A model generated the notes under the pieces. The model was not told the origin of the DNA and ran no database searches. It saw nothing but the letters and a program-made list of their open reading frames with translations. Below are positions 11,001-20,072 of a DNA stretch of 64,000 nucleotides, piece after piece (within the stretch, counting starts at the first letter, position 1; each line of letters starts with the position of its first letter). The stretch covers positions 50,073-114,072 of the forward strand of contig VHCW01000002.1 in NCBI GenBank assembly GCA_016871575.1. Reading direction: 5' to 3'. The translations under genes were made by a program, and so were the position numbers. This DNA comes from Verrucomicrobiota bacterium. Its GTDB lineage: Bacteria > Verrucomicrobiota > Verrucomicrobiia > Palsa-1439.

Positions 11001-11162
11001 CTCGCGCCCGAAGGCGTCCGCACGGCGCTCGAATGTGTCGCCGGAAAGTTCGAATCGGCGCAGGACGCCGTCAGCGACAAACCACTGCCCGTTGAACAAG
11101 GGCGGATTGCGGTGGACATCCCGCGCGGCGCATTCCGCATCATTGATCTTCAGGTTCGCTGA
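8004..11162 (+). CDS. Giant secreted FG-GAP protein with glycosidase-like domain
   Basis: 1052 residues. ATG 8004 follows AGAAAGGTG and opens a signal peptide (MKKLFFTALTIGVIVSAGAA). Residues about 20-150 are a jelly-roll-like module. Residues 200-500 form an integrin/VCBS-like propeller with calcium-loop motifs DVDGDGDDEILF (near 242) and DVDGDGADELVF (near 381). From about 550 to 850 there is a barrel-like domain with EYVLMYDASDLMSHP, FGYFAVHGGEIW and STQYWNWGEWE; the last part resembles family 98-type hydrolases only loosely. The C-terminus is a beta sandwich. No confident enzyme family; extracellular glycan binding and cleavage is an inference from architecture and neighbours. Confidence 0.7.
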   Translation: MKKLFFTALTIGVIVSAGAAQPLLEEDFANLSAWTPAPALRESGGPVLLPKEQAVLIRGKDPQRDSTIVREVPVTGAGRLAVSVEIRHGHNTGAGVIVMLLDADGRVLRTITPFKIGSWDSQRWDVHSTVIDLPRGTARLRISLGVLKGEVAFRQLAVRAVEKQAGRNTGRAEIAGAGFQVERFEVPRPIWEIASGRLPAGGESFVVGCDVDGRIGISPAHSVTWTVIHEAGALVFDFAFADVDGDGDDEILFSLIDATAPLTAINRQGKIVRRFEAARGPCKIRTWSDKGNAASSLIAVKQRGGRGAILMDCSGAVLWSTDDRTAGIDFARLAGGNDVRLVVSYGGPRLNFLIVDKAGQAHNIQTPDSRRLFNNQMRAADVDGDGADELVFLRGKSDAAMDCVCCIALDGKKRWETPMEDKLQGSFGFLEVGDFIPEEKGRETVVGGSHVLFVLNAQGAVRHQSASARKQGENADRQWDPGRILIPDLTVERGKTDRLWVASSRLRDRAVCRLTFGKKGPFVGDFAVPDDETHLDALAESVRKTTARAASDGKFKVIYTRSYFSRMSREEVLELHRALRAKETANLEYVLMYDASDLMSHPRGSKFSTGQIIEDARWMEAHNIPFGYFAVHGGEIWLSDRAIEGALHAAPRMFRFVYAAEDMEGMYLPKGADFLPWCARMLRLLGPRGKQLLLKEKHDSWATIISDPVIRAALFDPKLRRALVPIWATNQPFHPEAQFGGMLGLKASEWVGEFGMSTQYWNWGEWEQRDVNLAQMTPADITLRLELLGAALGAHWLHIEGGQPYMTLPPNPQLDPMAKRHRDLVYELIRKGLLRPNPAVANVNDCTLLMQHHPYYDELRKTGASLKSFKSSAGPSPLRDGFMPTRQMLEPWPNWAFAALACGQRWHVETCFPRTPLGWTLIAQEKWPRGKETTWIETDGERVRLDGKWETAREAQPATEKRLRHGAQRIPVRAADACLVLQRLDGAGRYRAILLDPGYLAPEGVRTALECVAGKFESAQDAVSDKPLPVEQGRIAVDIPRGAFRIIDLQVR

Positions 11163-11334
11163 CGAATAAACCAAGAGTCCCACGAAAACCCCGACACGAA
11201 TGACACGGATGGCCGTCCTGATGATGAGTGGCCTCGCTCACGCCGCCGGAGCGCCAGGACCGATGTCGTTTTTCCAGGAGACATTACCGGGTTTGCTGAA
11301 AGCGTCGCCTGCCTGCAGAATTCCCCCTCCCCTT

Positions 11335-11378
11335 CCTGTTGAAATTCGTGTAACAGGTGTTACACGAATTTCAACAGG
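11335..11378. repeat. Perfect inverted repeat, 20-bp arms with AGGT loop
   Basis: Arms 11335-11354 and 11359-11378 are exact reverse complements. The centre is GTGTAACAGGTGTTACAC, close to the core of the palindrome at 6139-6180. Flanking C-rich (11323-11334) and G-rich (11379-11390) tracts can lengthen the stem imperfectly. It lies in the 428-base gap before the sigma-54 activator gene; there is no T-run. Apart from this and a possible promoter at 11436-11465 I see nothing coding in the gap (11163-11590). Confidence 0.85.
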
Positions 11379-11435
11379 GGCGGGGGAGCGGAGTCGCTGC
11401 TGCTGGGGCGACCGGCGGGCGCGTTGAACGAAATC

Positions 11436-11465
11436 TTGACGCCGTTGTCTGAGGGGGGCTAGAAA
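11436..11465 (+). promoter_or_regulatory. Candidate sigma-70 promoter for the sigma-54 activator gene
   Basis: TTGACG at 11436-11441 and TAGAAA at 11460-11465 are separated by 18 bases. The match to the housekeeping consensus is 5/6 and 4/6. It sits upstream of all three possible starts of the activator gene. Confidence 0.3.
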
Positions 11466-11590
11466 AGGATTGTTCCGACACGAAAGTGGAGAGACAGACC
11501 AATGGCAACAACCGCAACCAGCCGATGGCAATTGAGTTGGCCGGCACCTCAACAGGCGCTTCCGTGGCGCCCCGAAAGGCGGGGAACCCG

Positions 11591-13129
11591 ATGTCTTCAT
11601 CACTGAACGGCCCATCCCCGACCGACCGCGAGCTTCGGTTGTTGTACGAAGTCAGCCGCCGGTTGGAGGAGAGTCTTGACCTGCGCGAGGTTGTCCAGCC
11701 CGTGCTGGAAGCGTTGGCCCGGCACATGAACATGACCTACGGGACGTTGACGTTGTTGCACCGTGACACCGGCCAAATCCAGATTGAGGCGGCGCATGGC
11801 CTGACGCCCGGCCAGTCCCGTCGGGGACGCTACCGCTTGGGCGAGGGCGTGACGGGTCGCGTCATCCAGACCGGGGAAACGGTGGTCATTCCCCGCAAGA
11901 GCGAATCGCCGTTGCTGCTGGACCGCACCGGCCGCGGGAAACGGCCCGACACAGCGTTTCTCTGCGTGCCCATCAAGATCGGGCAGGAAGTGGTGGGCGC
12001 GCTCAGCGTGGACACGCCGACCGAACCGGAAGCCGAGCTTCACGATGATGCCCGGCTGCTGAGCATTGTCGCCTCCATGATCGCGCAGGCGGTGCAATTG
12101 CGCCGCGCGGCGTTCGAGGAACAGGAGCGTTTGGCGGAGGAAAACCGCCGGTTGCGCGGCGAGCTGCGCGAGCGGTTTCAGCCGTCGAACATGATCGGCG
12201 CGTCGCACGAAATGCGCGAAGTCTATCACCAGATTGCCAAGGTCGCGCGCACGGACACGACCGTTTTGATCTGCGGCGAGACGGGAACCGGCAAGGAACT
12301 GGTCGCGCAGGCGATTCACTACAACAGCGAATGCGCCGACGGCCCGTTTGTGCGCGTGCACTGCGCGGCCTTGCCCGAAGCGCTGGTGGAAAGCGAGTTG
12401 TTCGGCCACGTGCGCGGCGCGTTCACCGGCGCGGTGCGCGACCGCAAAGGCCGGTTTGAAGCGGCGGATGGCGGCACCCTGTTTCTCGACGAGGTGGGCG
12501 ACATCCCGCCCTCCATCCAGGTCAAGCTCTTGCGCGTGTTGCAGGAGCAGGAATTCGAGCGGGTCGGCGACACGCGGGTGATCCGGGCCAATGTTCGCGT
12601 GGTCGCCGCCACGCACCGGGATTTGACCACCATGATCGCCAACGGGCGGTTCCGCGAAGACCTGTACTACCGGCTCAACGTGTTTCCGATCTATGTGCCG
12701 CCGCTGCGCAAGCGCGTGCCGGACATTTTGCCGCTGGCGGAGCATTTTCTGCATGTGTACGCGGAACAACAACGCTCGCGGGTCCGTCATTTCTCGGCGG
12801 AGGTACGGAGCCGGTTGGCGGCCTACCCGTGGCCGGGCAACGTGCGCGAACTGGAAAACCTGATTGAACGGGCAGTCCTCGTCTGCGATGGCGAGACCAT
12901 CGAAGCGCAGCATCTGCCCCCGGCGTTGCAGGCGATTGCGGACGCGCCGGCCGAGTCGGGCAACGGCTTGGCCGCGCAAATCGCCAAGCTGGAACACAAG
13001 CTCATCACCGACGCCTTGCGCACCGCCGGCGGCAACATGACGGCTGCGGCCTCGATGTTGCAGACCACGCCGCGCATCCTGTCCTACAAGATCCGCAAGC
13101 TCGGCATGGATCCCAGCCGGTTCCAGTAA
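11591..13129 (+). CDS. Sigma-54-dependent transcriptional activator, GAF-AAA+-Fis (NifA-like)
   Basis: 512 residues from ATG 11591, chosen for the AAGGCGGGG upstream; ATG 11525 and GTG 11486 are in-frame alternatives. Domains: GAF sensor (about residues 15-170), a short coiled coil rich in E and R (about 170-195), AAA+ sigma-54 interaction domain with Walker A GETGTGKE (near 228), the sigma-54-contacting GAFTGA loop (near 277) and Walker [14 protein letters not shown], then a Fis-type helix-turn-helix ending [15 protein letters not shown]. There is no receiver domain, so it is NifA-like rather than a response regulator. Position directly upstream of the porin-amt-glnK-glnA run suggests it activates nitrogen assimilation; the ligand of the GAF domain is unknown. 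Confidence 0.9.
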   Translation: MSSSLNGPSPTDRELRLLYEVSRRLEESLDLREVVQPVLEALARHMNMTYGTLTLLHRDTGQIQIEAAHGLTPGQSRRGRYRLGEGVTGRVIQTGETVVIPRKSESPLLLDRTGRGKRPDTAFLCVPIKIGQEVVGALSVDTPTEPEAELHDDARLLSIVASMIAQAVQLRRAAFEEQERLAEENRRLRGELRERFQPSNMIGASHEMREVYHQIAKVARTDTTVLICGETGTGKELVAQAIHYNSECADGPFVRVHCAALPEALVESELFGHVRGAFTGAVRDRKGRFEAADGGTLFLDEVGDIPPSIQVKLLRVLQEQEFERVGDTRVIRANVRVVAATHRDLTTMIANGRFREDLYYRLNVFPIYVPPLRKRVPDILPLAEHFLHVYAEQQRSRVRHFSAEVRSRLAAYPWPGNVRELENLIERAVLVCDGETIEAQHLPPALQAIADAPAESGNGLAAQIAKLEHKLITDALRTAGGNMTAAASMLQTTPRILSYKIRKLGMDPSRFQ

Positions 13130-13313
13130 CGGTCGCGTCAGGGGAAAACGCCGTCCTTCAAAATTGTCGGACGACCACGTTGCTTCCGACATTCCTGTTG
13201 GAACGCGTAGCGCCTCATTATCCCGGCACAGCGCGGGGCAAAAGTTTTTGTGGCTCAAAATCCCCCGTAAACACCGATGGTTTTGGAGCGTGTCATTTCG
13301 GTTTGGCATCCCG

Positions 13314-13328
13314 TGGCATGGCGCGTGC
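13314..13328 (+). promoter_or_regulatory. Candidate sigma-54 (-24/-12) promoter
   Basis: TGGCATGGCGCGTGC matches the -24/-12 consensus TGGCACGnnnnTTGC well at the -24 side and moderately at -12; the invariant GG and GC are separated by the required 10 bases. The predicted start of transcription (about 13340) lies just upstream of the AAGGAG ribosome site at 13347. The adjacent gene encodes a sigma-54 activator, which supports the reading. Confidence 0.45.
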
Positions 13329-13364
13329 CTATCTGTTACTGCCATGAAGGAGTCAACATCAAAA

Positions 13365-14570
13365 ATGAAAACTATGAATACCATGAAACGTTGGTCTGTT
13401 GGGGCGCTGGCCATGCTGGTCATCGCGGGGTCGTGGGCAGAAGCGAACGAAGCGGAATTGCGGGAACAGGTCAAGCGACTCGAACAGCGCGTCGTTGAGC
13501 TGGAAGGAAAACCCATCAAGTCCGATGGCGGTTCGCCGGCCGCGTTGGAGTGGCTGGGCAAGACGGCGGTCAGCGGGTTCGTGTCGGCCTCGTTCTTCCA
13601 CAACTTCAACGACGCGAATCCAAGCGCGAACACGTTCGTGACCAAGAACGACGGCTTCACGATTCACAAACTGAAACTCGCGCTCGAAAAACCGGTGGAC
13701 TACGACAAGGACAAATGGAACGCCGGGTTCCGCGCCGACGTGGTCGTGGGCGAAGACGCCAAGGTGATTCACGCGGCCGGTTTGGGTGATTCCGACCAGC
13801 CGTTCGACCTCGAACAGGCGTACGTCAACATCAACATCCCCATCGGCAACGGCTTGAAGGTCGCCCTCGGCAAGATGGTCACGTTGATGGGCGTCGAGGT
13901 CATCGAGGAAACCGTCAATCCGAACTGGAGCGTCGGCAACCAATTCCTCTTTGTGGAAAACTTCACGCAGCTTGGCGGCCTGCTTTCGTACCGGTGGACC
14001 GACAAGATCGAGACCATGTTCGCCGTGTTCAACGGCTGGGACAAGGTGACCGACAACAACAGCGGTCTTTCGTTCATGGGCAAGGTCAATCTCACGCTTA
14101 CCGACAAAACGTCCCTTGCGTTGCTTGGCTACGGCGGTCCCGAACAAGACAGCAACACCTCGAACTGGCGCACCGGCGCGCAAGTCATCCTGACCCAGAA
14201 GGTCGGGGACAAACTCACCTTCTACGTCCAGGGCGACTACGGCCAGGAAGACAACGCCAGCCTCGTCGGCGGCAAGGCCGAATGGTATGCGGCGGGCGTG
14301 TGGGCTGTGTATCAGTTTAATGACAAAGTCGGACTCGCGCTGCGCGGCGATCACCTTGCTGACGACGGATCGAGCCGGACCGGGTTTGACCCGACGGGCA
14401 ATGCCAACCTGAGCAGTGTCACGGTCACGTTGAACATCACCCCGATCCCGAACCTCCAGATTCGTCCCGAACTGCGTTACGACCACTGTTCCGAACCGGC
14501 GTTCAGCGACGGGGACAAGGCCAAGCATGACCAAATCCTGCTCGGCCTTGGCGTAGCCTACATCTTCTGA
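13365..14570 (+). CDS. Outer-membrane beta-barrel porin, BBP2/OmpL-like
   Basis: 401 residues. ATG 13365 follows AAGGAGT and opens a signal peptide (MKTMNTMKRWSVGALAMLVI). Next comes a short coiled coil (LREQVKRLEQRVVELEGK), usual for trimeric or peptidoglycan-associated porins, then a strand-rich barrel with alternating hydrophobic residues, ending in an aromatic residue (LLGLGVAYIF) as outer-membrane barrels do. It fits the putative beta-barrel porin-2 family (PF07642). It lies 23 bases upstream of amt in an apparent operon, so it probably lets ammonium or small nitrogen compounds into the periplasm; this is an inference from context. Confidence 0.85.
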   Translation: MKTMNTMKRWSVGALAMLVIAGSWAEANEAELREQVKRLEQRVVELEGKPIKSDGGSPAALEWLGKTAVSGFVSASFFHNFNDANPSANTFVTKNDGFTIHKLKLALEKPVDYDKDKWNAGFRADVVVGEDAKVIHAAGLGDSDQPFDLEQAYVNINIPIGNGLKVALGKMVTLMGVEVIEETVNPNWSVGNQFLFVENFTQLGGLLSYRWTDKIETMFAVFNGWDKVTDNNSGLSFMGKVNLTLTDKTSLALLGYGGPEQDSNTSNWRTGAQVILTQKVGDKLTFYVQGDYGQEDNASLVGGKAEWYAAGVWAVYQFNDKVGLALRGDHLADDGSSRTGFDPTGNANLSSVTVTLNITPIPNLQIRPELRYDHCSEPAFSDGDKAKHDQILLGLGVAYIF

Positions 14571-14593
14571 GGAACAAGAAAGGAAACACGAAC

Positions 14594-16021
14594 ATGAAAT
14601 TGCTCAAATACATTCTACCCGTGTTGATCAGCTCACTGGCTGTGGGCACGGCGCTGGCCGCCGATGCGCCCGCCCCATCGCCGTTGGAAAAAGCGATTGG
14701 CGACGTGGCGACGATGCGGGTTGGCATTGACACGCTCTGGGTGATGGTGGCTGGGATTCTGGTGTTCTTCATGAATACCGGGTTCGGCTGCGTGGAAAGC
14801 GGCCTCTGCCGGCAAAAGAACACCGTCAACATCCTCGCCAAGAACTTCATCGTGTTCGCCATCGCGTCGCTGTCGTTCTACGTGATTGGATGGGGACTGA
14901 TGTTCGGCAACGGCAACGCGCTGTTCGGCACCTCCGGGATATTCGGTGTCGGCGGCGACGACAATTCGCCGGCGACCGGTGACGCATACAAGGGCGCGTA
15001 CAAGGCCATTGCGTGGGCGGGTGTTCCGTTGTGGGCGAAGTTCTTCTTCCAACTGGTGTTTGCCGGCACGGCGGCAACGATCGTGTCGGGCGCCGTGGCG
15101 GAGCGGATCAAGTTCTCCAGTTTCCTGATCTTCTCGTTCATCCTTGCGGCAGTGTTTTACCCGGTCACCGGCCACTGGATCTGGGGTGGCGGCTGGCTGG
15201 CGGCAAAAGGATTCTGGGATTTCGCCGGCTCAACGGTCGTTCACTCAGTCGGCGGCTGGGCCGCCTTGGCGGGCGTGATCGTGCTGGGGCCGCGCCTCGG
15301 CAAGTTTGGCAAGGACGGCAGGGTGCACCCGATTCCCGGTCACAGCATGACCAGCGTGTTCCTGGGCGTGTTCATCCTGTGGGTTGGCTGGTTCGGGTTC
15401 AACCCCGGCAGCACGATGGCCGTGGGCGACGGTTCGTTGGTGGCGCACGTGTTCGTGACGACCAACATGGCCGCCGCGATGGGTGCCATTGGCGCGATGA
15501 TCACCGCATGGCTGTTGTTGGGCAAACCCGACTTCACCATGATCGCCAACGGCTGTCTCGCCGGGCTGGTGGCGATCACCGCGCCGTGCGCGTTTGTCAG
15601 CGCCCCGGCTTCGCTGGTCATTGGATTGATTGCCGGCGTGCTCGTTGTGCTCGCGGTCATCGGGTTCGACAAAGCCAGGCTGGACGACCCGGTCGGCGCG
15701 TTGAGCGTTCACCTGGTCAACGGCATTTGGGGCACGCTGGCGGTTGGGTTGTTCGCCAAGAACAGCGTCCAGCCCGGCACCGCCGGCAACGGCCTGTTCA
15801 ATGGCGGCGGCTTGACCTTGCTGGTCAATCAATTCATCGGCGTGGTCGCCGTCGGCGCGTTCACGTTCATCGGCGCATTGGTCGTCTGGTTCGCGTTGAA
15901 GAAGATCATGGGCATCCGCGTGACGCCGGAAGAAGAGACCGAGGGTCTCGACATCGGCGAACACGGCAACGAATCCTACCCCGACTTCCTGACCCGCGCG
16001 CCGGGCAGCCGCCACAGCTAA
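14594..16021 (+). CDS. amt: Ammonium transporter (first copy)
   Basis: 475 residues with 11 likely membrane helices after a cleavable signal peptide (MKLLKYILPVLISSLAVGTA). Amt/Mep/Rh family: helix 1 motif FFMNTGFGCVESGL, the conserved aspartate and first pore histidine in DFAGSTVVHSVGG, FNPGS, and the second pore histidine in VHLVNGIWGTLAVG. It imports ammonium across the inner membrane, gated by binding of the P-II protein encoded 15 bases downstream. Ribosome site AAGGAAA. The cytoplasmic C-terminus ends in the conserved EETEGLDIGEHGNESYPDF. A second, diverged amt-glnK pair follows. Confidence 0.95.
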   Translation: MKLLKYILPVLISSLAVGTALAADAPAPSPLEKAIGDVATMRVGIDTLWVMVAGILVFFMNTGFGCVESGLCRQKNTVNILAKNFIVFAIASLSFYVIGWGLMFGNGNALFGTSGIFGVGGDDNSPATGDAYKGAYKAIAWAGVPLWAKFFFQLVFAGTAATIVSGAVAERIKFSSFLIFSFILAAVFYPVTGHWIWGGGWLAAKGFWDFAGSTVVHSVGGWAALAGVIVLGPRLGKFGKDGRVHPIPGHSMTSVFLGVFILWVGWFGFNPGSTMAVGDGSLVAHVFVTTNMAAAMGAIGAMITAWLLLGKPDFTMIANGCLAGLVAITAPCAFVSAPASLVIGLIAGVLVVLAVIGFDKARLDDPVGALSVHLVNGIWGTLAVGLFAKNSVQPGTAGNGLFNGGGLTLLVNQFIGVVAVGAFTFIGALVVWFALKKIMGIRVTPEEETEGLDIGEHGNESYPDFLTRAPGSRHS

Positions 16022-16375
<354 letters not shown>

Positions 16376-16471
16376 CCCGATGCATTTTGGCCGCGCCGAA
16401 CGCGAGCTGGTTTTATAGCCGGCGGCATCGGCGCAGCCGGCATCTTTTCACCAACCAGAAAGGAAACAAAC

Positions 16472-18245
<1,774 letters not shown>

Positions 18246-18278
18246 CCAACCATAATCAACACCCATAGGAGACACCCC

Positions 18279-19688
18279 ATGACACCCAAAGAAGTCTTGG
18301 CACTGTGCAAGACCAAAAACATCGAACTGGTGGACGTCAAGTTTTGCGACTTTCTCGGCACTTGGCAGCACTTCTGCATTCCGATTGCCGAGTTGGAGGA
18401 GGAAGTATTCGAAGCCGGGCTTGGCTTCGACGGCTCTTCCATCCGCGGATGGAAAGGCATCGAGGCCAGCGACATGATCCTGTTGCTGGATCCCGACACT
18501 GTCATCCTTGATCCTTTCCCCAAGGTGCCCACACTCAGCATCGTGGCCGATGCCGTGGACCCGATCACCCGCGAACCCTACACCCGCGACCCGCGCAATG
18601 TCGCCCGCAAGGCCGAGGCCTACCTCAAGAGCACCGGCATTGCCGACATCGCCTACTTCGGGCCGGAAGCCGAGTTCTTCATCTTTGACGACGTGCGTTA
18701 CGGCGCCGATACCCGGAGCAGTTTCTACTGCTTGGATTCGGTCGAGGGCATCTGGAACAGCGGACGCGAGGAAATGCCAAACCTCGGCCACAAAATCCGC
18801 CACAAGGAAGGCTATTTCCCCGTCGCACCGGCCGACACCCAGGTGGACATCCGCAACGAGATGATCAACGTCATGCGCGACTGCGGTCTGCGCGTCGAGA
18901 GGGAGCATCACGAAGTCGCGACCGCCGGGCAGGCTGAGATTGACTTGCGGTTCAATTCGCTGGTGCGGATTGGCGACGACATGATGCTGTACAAGTACAT
19001 CGTCAAGAACGTCGCGCGCCGCCACAACAAGACCGTGACGTTCATGCCCAAGCCGTTGTTTGGCGACAACGGCAGCGGCATGCACACCCACCAGAGCCTC
19101 TGGAAAAAAGGAAAACCGCTGTTCGCCGGCAACAAGTACGGCGGCCTCAGCGAAATGGCCCTCAACTACATCGGCGGCATCCTCAAACACGCCAAGGCGC
19201 TGGCCGCCATCTGCAACCCGACGGTCAACAGCTACAAACGGCTCACGCCCGGCTTCGAGGCGCCCGTCAACCTCGCCTACTCCAGCCGCAACCGCTCGGC
19301 GGCCATCCGCATCCCGACCTACAGCCCCAGCCCGAAGGCCAAGCGCATCGAATACCGTCCACCCGATCCCGCCGCCAACATTTACCTGGCCTGCGCCGCG
19401 ATGTTGATGGCCGGTCTGGACGGCATCCAGAACCGTATTGATCCCGGCGAACCGATGGACAAGAACCTCTACGAACTGCCGCCCGAGGAACTCAAGAGCG
19501 TCCCGCAAATGCCCGGCAGCCTCGCCGAGGCCTGCGATTGCATCGAGAAGGACCACGCGTTCCTGCTCAAGGGCGATGTCTTCACCGAGGACGTCGTCAG
19601 TCAATGGATTGACATGAAACGCAAGGAACAGGACGCCATCCGCCTGCGGCCGCACCCGTGGGAATTCCACATGTACTACGACTGCTAA
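18279..19688 (+). CDS. glnA: Glutamine synthetase type I
   Basis: 469 residues, the usual length of GSI. Converts glutamate, ammonia and ATP to glutamine in the cytoplasm as a dodecamer. Visible signatures: beta-grasp DGSSIRGWK near residue 50, the metal-site [11 protein letters not shown], the ATP-site [16 protein letters not shown], and the adenylylation-site tyrosine near 398 in NLYELPPEE, which marks the GSI-beta subtype regulated by an adenylyltransferase. GGAGA ribosome site at 18269. Last gene of the porin-amt-glnK-amt-glnB-glnA run and followed by a strong terminator. Confidence 0.97.
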   Translation: MTPKEVLALCKTKNIELVDVKFCDFLGTWQHFCIPIAELEEEVFEAGLGFDGSSIRGWKGIEASDMILLLDPDTVILDPFPKVPTLSIVADAVDPITREPYTRDPRNVARKAEAYLKSTGIADIAYFGPEAEFFIFDDVRYGADTRSSFYCLDSVEGIWNSGREEMPNLGHKIRHKEGYFPVAPADTQVDIRNEMINVMRDCGLRVEREHHEVATAGQAEIDLRFNSLVRIGDDMMLYKYIVKNVARRHNKTVTFMPKPLFGDNGSGMHTHQSLWKKGKPLFAGNKYGGLSEMALNYIGGILKHAKALAAICNPTVNSYKRLTPGFEAPVNLAYSSRNRSAAIRIPTYSPSPKAKRIEYRPPDPAANIYLACAAMLMAGLDGIQNRIDPGEPMDKNLYELPPEELKSVPQMPGSLAEACDCIEKDHAFLLKGDVFTEDVVSQWIDMKRKEQDAIRLRPHPWEFHMYYDC

Positions 19689-19717
19689 CCAAACAGTCCC
19701 ACAAAACAGCATCGAAC

Positions 19718-19751
19718 GGGGCGCGACCGAATGGTCGCGCCCCTCGCTTTT
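19718..19751 (+). terminator. Intrinsic terminator after glnA
   Basis: An 11-bp perfect GC-rich stem (GGGGCGCGACC paired with GGTCGCGCCCC), GAAT loop, then TCGCTTTT. It begins 30 bases after the glnA stop. Confidence 0.85.
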
Positions 19752-19995
19752 GTCGCGTGTATCCGGAGGGCGCTGCTCTGTCAGCGCCGACAGTCTTGCG
19801 CTCGTCTTCGTCAACGTGACCGACAGCGAAGTGGCAACCGAGGTGAGATTCAACGGCGCGCGCTATGGCCTGTCGGCAAACAAATTGTTCTTGCGCCGAT
19901 GCGATGGTTCTTCGCGTCCTGCCGAATCGGTTGCGAGTCGTTTCCAACTGCCGTTGCGTCTGCCGCCTTACACACCCGAAGTTTGGATTCTGAGT
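19752..19995 (+). pseudogene. 3' remnant of a hydrolase gene (C-terminal beta sandwich)
   Basis: In the frame starting at 19750 the translation ALVFVNVTDSEVATEVRF, then GARYGLSANKLFLRR, then LPLRLPPYTPEVWILSW looks like the last 70 residues of a secreted glycoside-hydrolase-like protein (compare the C-terminal sandwich of the 3207-6104 protein, GTIIVNTTDQPQQATVKM). The frame then drifts on to a stop at 20074 without any upstream domain, which the glnA terminator replaces. No ribosome site or signal peptide is present. I read it as a gene fragment. The 19689-20072 gap otherwise holds only the terminator. Confidence 0.5.
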
Positions 19996-20072
19996 TGGAG
20001 TCCGACCGGCACGGAACCGGCAGTAACAAAAAGAGTTGCAGACGCCATGGTGACTGTACGATCATTTGCGAG

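Noticed and set aside
11200..11427. 75-codon plus-strand open frame
   Set aside because: Its second half is the palindrome at 11335-11378 and no family resemblance is seen.
16418..16447. Terminator between glnK and the second amt
   Set aside because: Two GCCGGC copies can pair with a 12-base loop and ATCTTTT follows, but the stem is only 6 bp and self-complementary; evidence too weak to list.
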